DNA of 64,000 nt from Eubacterium sp. (GTDB lineage: Bacteria > Bacillota > Clostridia > Lachnospirales > Lachnospiraceae), in NCBI GenBank assembly GCA_024684035.1, contig JAIKXQ010000073.1, positions 1-64,000 of the forward strand. The letters are read 5' to 3'. The position numbers and the translations under genes are program-made. Shown here piece by piece: positions 38,162 to 47,647 of this stretch (its first letter is position 1; every line of letters begins with the position of its first letter). Under the pieces are notes generated by a model, which did not search any database, was not told where the DNA came from, and saw nothing but the letters and a program-made list of their open reading frames with translations.

Positions 38162-39271
38162 TTATTCACCTTCGTAATTGAGTACTGCTTCCACGAAGTG
38201 TTTTCTCTGATGGAGAATACAACCTCCCCGGTGCTCATCGCGAAGAAGTCCGTTCTCGTTAAGCATACGGAATAATCTGGACTTCAACGCATCCCGGATT
38301 GAGGTTTCCTTCACGTTGATATCCGAATATGGAGAGAAGGGACAGGGCTCTGCCGCTCCGTGAGAACTGATATGAAAGAGTCCTCTGCCGGCGGCGATGC
38401 AGCCGCCAAGTCGCTTCTCATCACCCGGGAAAGATACAAATATAATGTCCGGATAAGCTTCGCGAAGTCTTGTAAGTTCATATTCCAGAAACTCTCTCTC
38501 TTCATCCTTCGGTGCCAGCTCCTGACAGCTTTTGTCCACGGAAATGAATTCCACATAAATCACGGATTTACATCCGCGGGCTCGCAGACTCTCAATGAAC
38601 CTGTCACAGGTCACATCCCGAAAGTTCTTTGTCGTCACTGTAACCGATACGCCATAGAAAAGCTTTCTTCGGTTGAGTTCATGCATATTTTCAACAAGCC
38701 GTGCATACATTCCATCGCCCCGACGGGCATCGGTCTGTCTGCGTCCACCTTCAATACTGAGAAAAGGAATCAGATTTCGATGACGGTCAAAGAGCCCGAA
38801 ATACTTCTCGTTCAAAAAAACTCCGTTTGTAAAAACCGGAAAGAGGATGTCCGGCTGCATAGCGGCGGCCTCTATAACCTCCATTCTAAGAAGAGGTTCT
38901 CCGCCTGCCAGCAGAATGAAACTGATTCCCAGTTCTTCTGCCTCATCAAAAACTGTTTTCCATTCTTCATCTGAAAGCTGTTTAACGGCTTTTCTGTCTT
39001 CCGTGGCATGGAAAAATCTGGAGTAACAGCCGGCGCAGTGCAGATTGCAGGTTGAAGTGATACTTGCGATCAAAAACGGAGGAATATGTTCTCCCTCACA
39101 TTCAGCCGCCCGTCGCTTCTCAGCGGCCATCCTTGCGGCGGCGGCAAAGCCAGCCATAAAGGCACTTTCCTTTGGATTATCCTGCACTGCCCCGATCGCG
39201 TCTTCGATCACGCGCTCCAGGCCTCTTGTCATGTACTCTTGAACATTAAACAACTCACTGCTGATCGCCAT
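38162..39271 (-). CDS. Radical SAM enzyme
   Basis: About 369 residues from ATG 39271 (minus) with AGGAGG nine nt upstream. The [4Fe-4S]/SAM motif is CNLHCAGC (CX3CX2C) near residue 86, followed by the GGEPLL motif and a TIM-barrel-like core. Later cysteines (PCPFSP and GGCIL) could ligate a second cluster. The N-terminal 75 residues are an Ala-rich helical extension not typical of small members. No peptide substrate gene or SPASM partner is visible nearby, so the reaction is unknown. The gene is monocistronic and convergent with the lipoprotein gene. Confidence 0.88.
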   Translation of the reverse strand: MAISSELFNVQEYMTRGLERVIEDAIGAVQDNPKESAFMAGFAAAARMAAEKRRAAECEGEHIPPFLIASITSTCNLHCAGCYSRFFHATEDRKAVKQLSDEEWKTVFDEAEELGISFILLAGGEPLLRMEVIEAAAMQPDILFPVFTNGVFLNEKYFGLFDRHRNLIPFLSIEGGRRQTDARRGDGMYARLVENMHELNRRKLFYGVSVTVTTKNFRDVTCDRFIESLRARGCKSVIYVEFISVDKSCQELAPKDEEREFLEYELTRLREAYPDIIFVSFPGDEKRLGGCIAAGRGLFHISSHGAAEPCPFSPYSDINVKETSIRDALKSRLFRMLNENGLLRDEHRGGCILHQRKHFVEAVLNYEGE

Positions 39272-39557
39272 CACAAAAAACCTCCTCCGGCGCAACCGGC
39301 ACCGGGTCTTACTTATCTGTCATTCACCGGAAGAACGCGATCCTCGCACTTCTCCTGCCGGACAGACTATTATTCTATACATCGGATAAAAGTTTTAAAA
39401 TATGATAGCTTTTTGTTAGGTTTTTCATTATGTACGTATTTAAACCCCAAAGTATCAGTGGATGTTGACGTCGATTGGAATGAAGAGGAACGACCGCGGG
39501 GATTTTGTCTACTGTCATCAAGAGGAAAGCTGTATAATAGTATACAGGAGGGATGGC

Positions 39558-40403
39558 ATGAGTAGAGAAAAGAGAATGAAAAGAAAGAAGAAAGTCACGA
39601 AATGGATCGTGCTGGCAATGATTCTTTGTTTTCTGGGATGCAGTCTCTGGTCCTGGACGCCGGTGACGGAACGGATCACACTCGACCTGCTCAAGGGGAG
39701 AGGGAAAAAAGTGCGGCTTGTTTTGATAACAGATCTTCACAACTGCTGGTATGGAAAAGGGCAAAAGGATCTACTGAATCGCATAGACAGTGAGAAGCCG
39801 GACATAGTCCTGATCGGCGGAGATTTCTTTGATGACATCCTGCCGGATGAGCGGGGAAAAACTGTGGCGGAGGCTCTGGTGAAGAAGTATCCCTGTTATT
39901 ATGTCACGGGTAACCACGAATACAGACAGAACCGCGGTCAGGAGCGCAAAGAATATATGCGGAGCATCGGTGTGAAGGTACTGGCGGGGAATTGCGAGAC
40001 GATTACCGTGAATGAGACTACGCTGGATATCTGCGGCATCGATGATCCGGCCGGAATTCCCGGAGCGGATTGGGGAACGCAGATGTACTCCGCCTGGGCA
40101 CAGACAAGTCCTGAGCACGTTCGTCTGTTGCTTACTCACAGACCGGAGCCGGTGCATGCCTATGTTGAGTTCGATTATGATCTCGTTCTTGCTGGACATG
40201 CACATGCCGGACAGATTATGATCCCGTTTACGAACAGAGGGCTGTATGCTCCGTCTCAGGGATTGTTTCCGAAGTATGTCAGTGGAACCTATGAACTGTC
40301 CAATGGCTCGATCCTCGAGGTGAGTCGCGGACTTTCCAGAGAGAGAAATCCGTTTCCGCGCTTTTTCAACCATCCGGAAGTTGTTGTACTTGATCTTGTG
40401 TAG
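39558..40403 (+). CDS. Membrane-anchored metallophosphoesterase (YkuE-like)
   Basis: About 281 residues from ATG 39558 (AGGAGGG upstream); the track start is 32 residues too early. One N-terminal transmembrane segment (WIVLAMILCFLGCSLW) is followed by a calcineurin-like domain with all metal motifs: TDLHN, GGDFFDD, GNHEY, LLTHRP and LAGHAHAGQ. It probably acts on a phospholipid or nucleotide headgroup outside or at the membrane. The gene starts a + strand unit; its promoter TATAAT lies just upstream but the -35 is weak. Confidence 0.9.
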   Translation: MSREKRMKRKKKVTKWIVLAMILCFLGCSLWSWTPVTERITLDLLKGRGKKVRLVLITDLHNCWYGKGQKDLLNRIDSEKPDIVLIGGDFFDDILPDERGKTVAEALVKKYPCYYVTGNHEYRQNRGQERKEYMRSIGVKVLAGNCETITVNETTLDICGIDDPAGIPGADWGTQMYSAWAQTSPEHVRLLLTHRPEPVHAYVEFDYDLVLAGHAHAGQIMIPFTNRGLYAPSQGLFPKYVSGTYELSNGSILEVSRGLSRERNPFPRFFNHPEVVVLDLV

Positions 40404-40483
40404 CGGTTCGAGAAAGGAAAAATCTGTTTGATGGCGTATCCGTTAGGGCTGTACACCTAAAAAATAAAATTACGACAGGAAGA

Positions 40484-40523
40484 AAGATCTCATCCCGTAA
40501 AGTAACGGGAAGGGATCTTTTTT
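40484..40523 (+). terminator. Terminator of the phosphoesterase gene
   Basis: AAGATC...CCCGT and ACGGG...GATCTT form a long interrupted stem, followed by TTTTTT. Confidence 0.75.
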
Positions 40524-40636
40524 AAACTCTTCAAATCCTTTGAATGCTTATAAAAATGCACGAAAAGACGATATGTTTTTTAGACCTTGTGTGTGCTTTT
40601 TTCATAAAAATATACAATGAAAAGGATGGTATAAAT

Positions 40637-42322
40637 ATGAGAAAGATGCAGAATTGGAAGATGCGTCAGAAGTTTTTGGCAACGATTGGCTTTATCGCGG
40701 TGATGGTTTTCATTTTGGTCGGTTTTTTCTTTTCCGGTTTCCTCAGAATGAGCAAGATGGTTGAGAGCTTCGGAGATGTTCAATATGTGAACATGAATGC
40801 GCAGATGTCCATGCGCAAGGATATTCAGACGATTAACAAGCGACTTCTCCTTACCATATATGTATCTGATCAGAATAAGCCGGAAGATACAAAGGCGGAC
40901 TTTGACGAGCGATTCGAGGAGATGCAGGGGAATATCACGACCATCGGCAAGACCCTTAACAATGACGAGCTGATCAGCACTCTTCAGGAAGAGTTTGAAC
41001 AGCTGAAGACAGATTCCTACAAGATCATCGATATGGTGTCCTCCGGTGATGTGAAAGGAGCCAGGGAGTTTTATAACAACGGATTCAACGACAAGACGTC
41101 AGAGGAATTTGTAAGTGCTCTGGGCGCGGTTGGAAATCTCTGTGATGAGCAGGCGACCGGAATGCTTAGTGAGGCAAGCAGTCTGAAGCGTAATATCGTG
41201 ATCTTCATGATTGTCATGGTAGCGGTATCATTTGTAATCAGCATGGTGGTATTCATGATGCTCGCGAATTATATTACGCGCAATCTTAAGACAGCAAGTG
41301 ACGCTATGGAGTGCATGAAGAACGGAGATTACAATATTGAGTTTGATCTTTCCAATGTCGGCAATGACGAGCTTGGTCAAATGCTTCGAAATATGGGCAC
41401 AATGACAGAGGGACTCAAGGTGCTGATTCAGGATGTGAGCCGCATCCTGACCGCAATGGCAGGCGGAAACTTTGCGATGCGTGTACAGAACCCGGAGGTT
41501 TATGTGGGTGACACGGTCGAGATCCGGGAAGGCTTTGATAAGATTTCGAATCAGCTGGCGGATATGCTCTCGAGCATGAACAAGGTTGCGCATCAGGTGA
41601 GCAGCGGATCCGAGCAGATCGCCAACGGATCCATGGCACTCAGCCAGGGAACTACAGAACAGGCATCGACGCTGGAAGAGCTTTCTGCTACGGTTTCCGT
41701 TCTGAATGATAAGATCAAAGAGAGTGCTGTGGCAGCGAAGGATGTCGAGGATTTCTCTGCAGGAGTGGCTGAAAAAGTCAGCGCTGAGAATGAGCAGATG
41801 CAGCTTGTGAAGAAGGCGATGGAGGAGATCGAGGACAAGTCGAATCAGATTGAGAATATCATCAAGGCTATTGATGATATTGCATTTCAGACCAATATCC
41901 TTGCACTTAATGCTGCTGTAGAGGCTGCCCGTGCCGGAGCAGCAGGTAAAGGTTTCGCGGTTGTTGCGGATGAAGTACGTAATCTTGCCGGTAAGTCCGC
42001 CGAGGCAGCGGCAGAGACATCCGGACTGATTGAATCCGCAATTCAGGCGATCCGGAATGGTTCGAGAATGGTTGTATCCGCGGCCGCGGCCCTTAATGAA
42101 GTGAAGGATAATTCCGTGAAGTCCAAAGAACTGGTTGCGCAGATCGCAGAGGAGATGCAGAACGAGGCCCGGGCGATTGCAGAAATCACCACAGGTCTGG
42201 AGCAGATCTCTCAGGTTATTCAGCAGAACAGTGCTACTGCTGAGAAGAGTTCCCAGTCCAGTGAGGAGCTGAACGGACATGCGAATGTCCTCAGAGACAT
42301 GGTGGATAAGATGACTTACTAA
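40637..42322 (+). CDS. Methyl-accepting chemotaxis protein
   Basis: About 561 residues from ATG 40637 (AAGGATGG upstream). It has a first transmembrane helix (about 13-36), a four-helix-bundle-type periplasmic domain of about 150 residues, a second helix (about 187-210), HAMP, then a long cytoplasmic signalling domain with [22 protein letters not shown] as the conserved hairpin tip. It should feed CheA/CheW. No flagellar or che genes are in the window. The annotated track start at 40544 lacks a ribosome binding site. Confidence 0.93.
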   Translation: MRKMQNWKMRQKFLATIGFIAVMVFILVGFFFSGFLRMSKMVESFGDVQYVNMNAQMSMRKDIQTINKRLLLTIYVSDQNKPEDTKADFDERFEEMQGNITTIGKTLNNDELISTLQEEFEQLKTDSYKIIDMVSSGDVKGAREFYNNGFNDKTSEEFVSALGAVGNLCDEQATGMLSEASSLKRNIVIFMIVMVAVSFVISMVVFMMLANYITRNLKTASDAMECMKNGDYNIEFDLSNVGNDELGQMLRNMGTMTEGLKVLIQDVSRILTAMAGGNFAMRVQNPEVYVGDTVEIREGFDKISNQLADMLSSMNKVAHQVSSGSEQIANGSMALSQGTTEQASTLEELSATVSVLNDKIKESAVAAKDVEDFSAGVAEKVSAENEQMQLVKKAMEEIEDKSNQIENIIKAIDDIAFQTNILALNAAVEAARAGAAGKGFAVVADEVRNLAGKSAEAAAETSGLIESAIQAIRNGSRMVVSAAAALNEVKDNSVKSKELVAQIAEEMQNEARAIAEITTGLEQISQVIQQNSATAEKSSQSSEELNGHANVLRDMVDKMTY

Positions 42323-42373
42323 CAACCCATGAAAGGTGTGTTATAGATAATATTGAATAACGTATAACGTGAG

Positions 42374-42408
42374 AGCGTCTCCGGAAGTTGATTTCCGGAG
42401 GCGCTTTG
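42374..42408 (+). terminator. Terminator of the chemoreceptor gene
   Basis: AGCGTCTCCGGAA/TTTCCGGAGGCGCT type stem followed by TTTG. Confidence 0.7.
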
Positions 42409-42477
42409 TGTTATATTTGTAAAGTTTGTTGAAAAAAGAAGTAAGGATTCAAACCGATAACTGATAGGAGTTATACC

Positions 42478-43830
42478 ATGAATAAGGAGTTTTATGTTGC
42501 GCATTTGAAGCAGTACAAGGTAGCCGATCTGCGCATGTATCTCGAGATAATCTGTAATACACTGCTTGGGGATATGGATTTTTCCCTTGCGCTTCACGAG
42601 GATGAGCTTCCGGAGATCATTGAGAAAGAGCTTCCGCAGACCAAAGGAAAGATGGACGCGCTCTTTTCGAAGGAGACGCTGGATTTGTATCGCCGGCTTC
42701 AGGACTATTGTTTTTCCGAGGAGAATCTGAAAAAGGTTGAGACGAGGGAACTTCTTGCGGAAGCTCTTGCAGATGAGGCTGTATCGGAGGCACTCTGGCT
42801 CTGTCTGGCGGCAAGGGACGATGAGGCTGATGAATTTGCGGAAGAACTGGGCGCAACGGCGGATCTGGAGCGCATGCGGGCTGATGAGACGTTCCGCATG
42901 CGGAAATCCTATCTGGAGATGATTCGAAGATATGCGGAGGCTGCCGCAAATCTCTATGGTACGATTAGTATCGCAGAACTTGAGACTCTGATCCACTACT
43001 ATCATGCATCCTTTGAGAATCCGGAGAAATACCAGAGAGCAGACGGAGCTTACAGGCAGACAATCTTCCTTTCACCCGAGTATTTAAACGTGCTTACACT
43101 GCAGTATATCGTTGGAAACGCGGTTCCGCTGGTACAGCAGTCGCTGGACGGAATGGTAATGAACCGTTGTTTCGTGGATGCGTACAGGGAAGAGATTAAT
43201 GAGTTCACAGTCTACATGAAAGAGCTGTCTGATTCCGGAAAGGCCATCGGCGATTCGACCCTTGCTGATTTTCTGGAAACCCGCACGTATCCGTACCGGC
43301 GTCTTCAGGATAAGGCGATGATGAACCTGATGTATCTTCCGTCTGAGACAGAGTTTCTCAGATACGCGAACGAAATGGATATGACTGTTTGGGAGACAGA
43401 GGAAGAGGAGCAGTTCCGGAAGCTTCTGGAGGCAGAGGATGATCTCCCGGAAGCGGAGGCACGGGTGCTGATGACGGAACTTCGGGAGAAGCTCTGGGAT
43501 CACAATGTCAATGCTGTGGATTGGGAGAAAGAGGCCGCAATACAGTCGGCTCTGATTGTTCTGGAGAAGAACGGGATCAAAGTCGCGAATTCCGACGAAA
43601 GGCAGAAACTGGAAGATGCCCTTACGATTGTGACGGATCATCTGCGTATGTGGACGTACCGCGGCAATACAGCGGCAGAGTTGAGATCGGCAACTTCTAT
43701 GAAGGGTGCCGGAATCTCCGTGATTTCAGAGAAGCAGGAGACCATCACAAAGCCAAAAAAAGTGTATCCCAATGATCCCTGTCCTTGCGGAAGCGGGAAA
43801 AAATACAAGAAATGCTGCGGAAGAAAGTGA
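42478..43830 (+). CDS. SEC-C motif protein of unknown function
   Basis: 450 residues. Only the C-terminal tail is recognisable: [18 protein letters not shown], the SEC-C zinc-binding motif found at the end of SecA and in many unrelated proteins. The preceding 425 residues are acidic and helical, without membrane segments or known catalytic motifs. It is flanked by terminators and probably transcribed alone; TAGGAG precedes the start. The zinc tail may tether it to the translocation machinery or ribosomes, but that is speculation. Confidence 0.75.
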   Translation: MNKEFYVAHLKQYKVADLRMYLEIICNTLLGDMDFSLALHEDELPEIIEKELPQTKGKMDALFSKETLDLYRRLQDYCFSEENLKKVETRELLAEALADEAVSEALWLCLAARDDEADEFAEELGATADLERMRADETFRMRKSYLEMIRRYAEAAANLYGTISIAELETLIHYYHASFENPEKYQRADGAYRQTIFLSPEYLNVLTLQYIVGNAVPLVQQSLDGMVMNRCFVDAYREEINEFTVYMKELSDSGKAIGDSTLADFLETRTYPYRRLQDKAMMNLMYLPSETEFLRYANEMDMTVWETEEEEQFRKLLEAEDDLPEAEARVLMTELREKLWDHNVNAVDWEKEAAIQSALIVLEKNGIKVANSDERQKLEDALTIVTDHLRMWTYRGNTAAELRSATSMKGAGISVISEKQETITKPKKVYPNDPCPCGSGKKYKKCCGRK

Positions 43831-43981
43831 TATCTGTATACGACCCGACGAAACTGACGGCTGACAAGGGAAACAGGGGCTTAGTTGTCTGCCGGTATGG
43901 TCTTGGAAAATATATACAAAACTACCGTTTCCTTCCTAGTGGTGTTTGTTCATGTTTTTGCGATCCTGTCCCCCGGTATTC

Positions 43982-44011
43982 TTGACAGTACAAAAAGCAT
44001 TATGATACTAT
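43982..44011 (+). promoter_or_regulatory. Promoter of the EAL gene
   Basis: TTGACA (43982-43987), an 18-bp spacer and TACTAT (44006-44011) precede ATG 44089 by about 75 nt. The other sequence of the 258-nt gap shows no clear riboswitch. Confidence 0.65.
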
Positions 44012-44088
44012 CCAATTATGATAAGGGTTTTAGAGTGAGGTATTGTCGCCTGTTGGTATAGCGTTTTTGTGGGGATCGGTAATTTCTT

Positions 44089-45837
44089 ATGCAGGAAAAG
44101 TTTGTTCTGAATGGTCATGAATTTAACATTTTTGTCACGACGCTGTTAAGGGAGGAACTCTCTGCCCAGGCAGCGCCTAAGGCGTTGGCTCCTTTTGCGG
44201 AGAAACACGGTATTGGTCGCGTGGAGATGGAAATCACGCTTAGTGTGAAGATGACTTCCACGACCGGGGAAGAGCGTCATGAGAGTATTATTCTGTATGA
44301 GAGTCCGACGGGATACGTCCGGGAGTATGCCTGGACGAAGGTGCATTGCGCAAGCGAAAGAGGACGTATTGTCACAAAAGTGTACCCGCGGCCGGAAGTG
44401 GGCTCCTGGACGGATACGGATGTGATGACAATCGATACGATCACTTCTGTGCTGATTCTTCATGTGGCCAGAGCCAATCTGCTTGACCGTCTGCAGGAGT
44501 CATCGGTTACGAACTACCTCACGATGCTTCCGAATTCAGGTGGGTACATGGATAGAGTGGGAGAAGCCTTTGCGGAAGGAAAGATTTCGGACTACAACGC
44601 CTACTATTTCAATCTCAAGGGAACGGGACTTTTGAATGTGCGTTACGGTCCCAGTGAGTGTGACTGGATTCTTCGGCGGTATGCGGATCACTGTAGAGCT
44701 TTCGTCAAACCGGATGAGTGCATCGGACATCTGGGCGGTGACAATTTCGTGGCAATGATCAGGAAAGATCGTGAGACCGAATTCGAGGCTTTTCTCTCCG
44801 GAACAGAGACGTATGCAGTCGTCGGCGAGACGAGGGTGCCGATTACGATCCGGTCAACCTGCGGAATGATGCGGATGGATGAAAAGCTTCCCGGTCCCTG
44901 GATGGTCATGGCTGGTATTGCCGTTGCACTGAATTACGCCAGAAAGCATAACTTGAATCTTGCAGAACTTACCCCGCAGATGATGGCACAGGCCAATCGT
45001 CAGAAAGAAATCCAGCAGGGATTCAACTATGCGCTGCGCAACAGAGATTTTGAGACATACTATCAGCTGAAGGTAGACATCAGAAACAACAGGATTGTGG
45101 GAACGGAGGTTCTCTCACGGTGGAGATTTGGGAATGAGATCATCGGCCCCTCCGAGTATATACCGGTTCTTGAACAGGCGGGGATGGTTGAGGAACTTGA
45201 TCTTTATGTACTGGAAGAGGCCTGCCGGAATCTCTGCAAGTGGAAACAGATGGGCAGAGACATTGTTCCGATGTCTGTCAATTTCTCCCGCAGAGATCTC
45301 TGTGATCCGCGGTTGGCAGACAAGATTATTGATGTGATCCGCAGGTATCAGGTCGACAGAAACGATATTCTGATTGAGATCACAGAGACGACAAGTGAGC
45401 GTGAGAAGGCGATGATGCTGACTTTCCTTCGGGAAATGGATAAGTACCAGATCGCCACATCCATCGATGATTTCGGAACGGGGTATTCTTCACTGAGTGC
45501 TCTTCGTGATTATCCGGTCAGCGAGATCAAGATCGATCGTTCCTTTATCAATCATCCGAGTCTGAAAGACAAAGATAAGGCCATCATCGGATCTATTATC
45601 GACATGGCCAACAGACTTCACGTGGATGTTATCACGGAGGGCGTTGAGAATATGGAGCAGGTCGAACTTCTCAAGGATCTCGGCTGCAACCGCGCTCAGG
45701 GATTTCTCTATGGAAGACCCCTTCCGAAGGAGAAATTTGAGAAAATGTTGGAACAGAAATATATCGAGATCAACAGCGGAACCGTTCAGGAGCCGGTGGT
45801 CAAAGAGAAGATACTTAAGGGGACTTATCCAAGCTGA
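44089..45837 (+). CDS. EAL-domain c-di-GMP phosphodiesterase with degenerate GGDEF
   Basis: 582 residues, no transmembrane segments. The N-terminal 100 residues are unassigned. A GGDEF-like fold (about 140-290) has GGDNF in place of GGDEF, so it is probably inactive. The EAL domain (about 315-560) has GTEVLSRW (EVL in place of EAL), DDFGTGYSS, KIDRSFI and TEGVE, so phosphodiesterase activity on c-di-GMP is likely. It balances the GGDEF cyclase at 17.5 kb. Confidence 0.9.
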   Translation: MQEKFVLNGHEFNIFVTTLLREELSAQAAPKALAPFAEKHGIGRVEMEITLSVKMTSTTGEERHESIILYESPTGYVREYAWTKVHCASERGRIVTKVYPRPEVGSWTDTDVMTIDTITSVLILHVARANLLDRLQESSVTNYLTMLPNSGGYMDRVGEAFAEGKISDYNAYYFNLKGTGLLNVRYGPSECDWILRRYADHCRAFVKPDECIGHLGGDNFVAMIRKDRETEFEAFLSGTETYAVVGETRVPITIRSTCGMMRMDEKLPGPWMVMAGIAVALNYARKHNLNLAELTPQMMAQANRQKEIQQGFNYALRNRDFETYYQLKVDIRNNRIVGTEVLSRWRFGNEIIGPSEYIPVLEQAGMVEELDLYVLEEACRNLCKWKQMGRDIVPMSVNFSRRDLCDPRLADKIIDVIRRYQVDRNDILIEITETTSEREKAMMLTFLREMDKYQIATSIDDFGTGYSSLSALRDYPVSEIKIDRSFINHPSLKDKDKAIIGSIIDMANRLHVDVITEGVENMEQVELLKDLGCNRAQGFLYGRPLPKEKFEKMLEQKYIEINSGTVQEPVVKEKILKGTYPS

Positions 45838-45858
45838 AGAAAAGAGAACTATGCTGAG

Positions 45859-45910
45859 GCTGTCATGCAAGTGGTGTTTGTTACAAACGCCGCTTCATGG
45901 CAGCTTTTTT
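45859..45910 (+). terminator. Terminator of the EAL gene
   Basis: GCTGTCATG...AAGTGGTGTTTG pairs with CAAACGCCGCTT...CATGGCAGC (G-U tolerant) over TTA, then six T. A dispersed-repeat copy starts three bases later. Confidence 0.85.
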
Positions 45911-45913
45911 CTG

Positions 45914-46014
45914 TTCTCACAGGTAAGTGCCTGGCATCCCTGTGAGACGGAACGCTCCGCTTAGATGCGCAGCTCGCAGATGGGAAGATCGCTTATGCGA
46001 TTCTGCCATGCGCA
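45914..46014 (+). repeat. Dispersed repeat, copy 4
   Basis: TCTCACAGG...CCCTGTGAGAC hairpin, GGAACGCTCCGCTTAGATGCGCAGCTCGC and an AGATCGCTTATGCGATTCTG tail, sharing the copy 6 tail module instead of the copy 3 tail. Confidence 0.8.
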
Positions 46015-46059
46015 AAAGTCAGAAAATAAAGCGTTTTTTGATAAAAAATGAAAAAGCGA

Positions 46060-46088
46060 TTGACTCCATCTTCTGAATATGATATGTT
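46060..46088 (+). promoter_or_regulatory. Promoter of the PadR operon
   Basis: TTGACT (46060-46065), 17-bp spacer, TATGTT (46083-46088). The tandem repeat array begins at the expected transcription start. Confidence 0.6.
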
Positions 46089-46092
46089 TACT

Positions 46093-46190
46093 ACGACAGA
46101 CGTAGTACGACAGACGTTGCAACGATAGATAATGCAACGACAGACGATACAATGATAGATGATATAACGACAGATGAAGCAATGATCGTA
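46093..46190 (+). repeat. Tandem 15-bp repeat array before the PadR operon
   Basis: Units ACGACAGACGTTGCA, ACGATAGATAATGCA, ACGACAGACGATACA, ATGATAGATGATATA and ACGACAGATGAAGCA follow in register (46107-46181). A 14-bp unit (46093) precedes them and a partial one follows. The first unit lies in the palindrome ACTACG-ACAGA-CGTAGT (46090-46106). The array lies in the 5' leader and could be a multi-site operator. Confidence 0.85.
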
Positions 46191-46246
46191 TAGCGGTTGC
46201 CTAGAACCGTTATACCGGCACAAACGTGGAAAGGAGGGAACTCTAT

Positions 46247-46576
46247 ATGACAGAAATCAGCAGTGATGTCATTCGAGGATATAATGACACGATTATTCTG
46301 TATCTGCTCCTGGATAAGCCATCCTACGGATATGAGATATCCAAACAGATCAAAGATATGTCGAATGGAAAGTATGTCATCAAGGAGACGACACTATATT
46401 CTGCTTTCACAAGAATGGGCAAGAACGGATTTATCGAATCTTTTTACCAGAATGCGGAAAACGGAAAACGGCGTACCTACTATCAGATTACGGATCAGGG
46501 CAGGGAGTATTACCGCATGAAATGTGAAGAGTGGAAGCTGACGAAAGAGGTCATTGAATCGTTTATCTCACATTGA
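46247..46576 (+). CDS. PadR-family transcriptional regulator
   Basis: About 109 residues from ATG 46247, preceded by AAAGGAGGG; the track start at 46226 adds seven residues. The winged helix has the PadR pattern: ILYLLLDKPSYGYEISKQI, KETTLYSAFTRMGKNGFIES and RRTYYQITDQG. Such proteins repress an adjacent membrane-protein operon. Here the gene is first before a HAAS-type membrane protein and a DUF4097 protein, the standard clostridial trio. The likely operator is the palindrome and repeat array upstream. Confidence 0.92.
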   Translation: MTEISSDVIRGYNDTIILYLLLDKPSYGYEISKQIKDMSNGKYVIKETTLYSAFTRMGKNGFIESFYQNAENGKRRTYYQITDQGREYYRMKCEEWKLTKEVIESFISH

Positions 46577-46639
46577 AATTTGAGAACAGATGATGAATGA
46601 CAGAAGAGAGAAAAAAGCGCGAAGCGAAAAGGAGACATT

Positions 46640-47647
46640 ATGGAGACAATCAGAAACTATCTTGAGTCAATGTTTGCACAGCTTCCGAATACACCGGAAG
46701 TGTGGAATGCAAAGAATGAACTTAGCCAGATGATGGAGGATAAATACAACGAGCTCAGAGCACAGGGGAAAAGTGACAACGAGGCAGTCGGAATCGTGAT
46801 TTCGGAATTCGGAAACCTGGATGAGCTTGCAGAGAGTCTCGGAATTCAGAGATTTATGGGACAACAGGTAGAGCAGGGAAAGATTTTCGAGGAGAGCGAA
46901 GCGAAAAAACTGATCAGGGATATGTCCAGGGCGGCACTGATCCGCGGTATCGGTATTTTCTTTTTCATCATCTGCTGTGTCGGTCCGATTATCGGCTGTG
47001 CGATCGGTGATGCGGAATTCGGTGAGACTATGGCGGAGCCGATGGGAGTGGCATCCATGTTCATCTTCATTGCCCTCGGCGTGGGTCTCTGCATTGTGGC
47101 AGGAACCATGGACTCGAAATGGAGTTTTTTGAAGAAGGGCGGTTACCGGATTGATTATCAAACAGCCGAGGAGGTCGGCAGACAGATGGAAAACTATCGC
47201 ATGACTAATTCTCTCATGAAGGCTATCGGAGTTGCTTTCTGTGTACTTTGTTGTGTGCCGGTGATTGTGATGACTTACGGGGATAACAGCAACATGAAGG
47301 GATGCCTTGGAGGAGCGGCTATTTTCTTCATGGTGGGGATCGGTGTGATGCTCATGGTTGCAAGCAGCGGAAGAATGGCAGCTTTCCGTCTGGTTCTCGG
47401 TTTAAACGACAAGAGCACCATTGCAGGAAGTTATGTGCCGGGGCAGCAGGAAAACAAGTATTCCAATGAGACTGTGGCAAAGCTTATGTCCGTATACTGG
47501 CCGACAGTCACAGCAGTTTACCTGATCTACAGTTTCCTTACGTTCCACTGGTGGAAGAGTTGGATCATCTGGCCCATTGCGGCAGTGATTCAGGCTGTAA
47601 TTAACTCATTCTACGGTGTAAATAATCAGGGAGGAGAAAGACGATGA
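46640..47647 (+). CDS. HAAS/DUF1700-type membrane protein
   Basis: 335 residues. The first about 75 residues form the HAAS helical signalling domain (IRNYLESMFAQLP, GNLDELAESLG). Then come about six transmembrane segments (GIGIFFFIICCVGPIIG, SMFIFIALGVGLCIVAG, FCVLCCVPVIVM and others). AAAAGGAGACATT precedes ATG 46640. It lies in the PadR operon, and its stop overlaps the DUF4097 gene start. It probably senses or responds to envelope stress with its two neighbours. Confidence 0.85.
   Translation: METIRNYLESMFAQLPNTPEVWNAKNELSQMMEDKYNELRAQGKSDNEAVGIVISEFGNLDELAESLGIQRFMGQQVEQGKIFEESEAKKLIRDMSRAALIRGIGIFFFIICCVGPIIGCAIGDAEFGETMAEPMGVASMFIFIALGVGLCIVAGTMDSKWSFLKKGGYRIDYQTAEEVGRQMENYRMTNSLMKAIGVAFCVLCCVPVIVMTYGDNSNMKGCLGGAAIFFMVGIGVMLMVASSGRMAAFRLVLGLNDKSTIAGSYVPGQQENKYSNETVAKLMSVYWPTVTAVYLIYSFLTFHWWKSWIIWPIAAVIQAVINSFYGVNNQGGERR

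Noticed and set aside
38056-38238. Small ORFs sharing the NVASDILAPSADATHLHIARV peptide (also 49803..50120)
   Set aside because: These arise from the dispersed DNA repeat, not from a protein family.
41228-42325. 365-residue minus-strand ORF opposite the chemoreceptor
   Set aside because: Shadow of the MCP signalling domain; composition rich in Leu, His, Cys and Arg with no motifs.
43831-44088. c-di-GMP riboswitch before the EAL gene
   Set aside because: The conserved GEMM-I/II core motifs are not visible in the leader.
46093-46190. CRISPR array
   Set aside because: Repeats are 15 bp, contiguous and without spacers; no cas genes in the window.
45993-46223. Minus-strand ORFs with LSLYHLSLYRLS-type repeats
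   Set aside because: Artefact of the 15-bp DNA tandem repeat, which encodes five-residue repeats in any open frame; no start signal.
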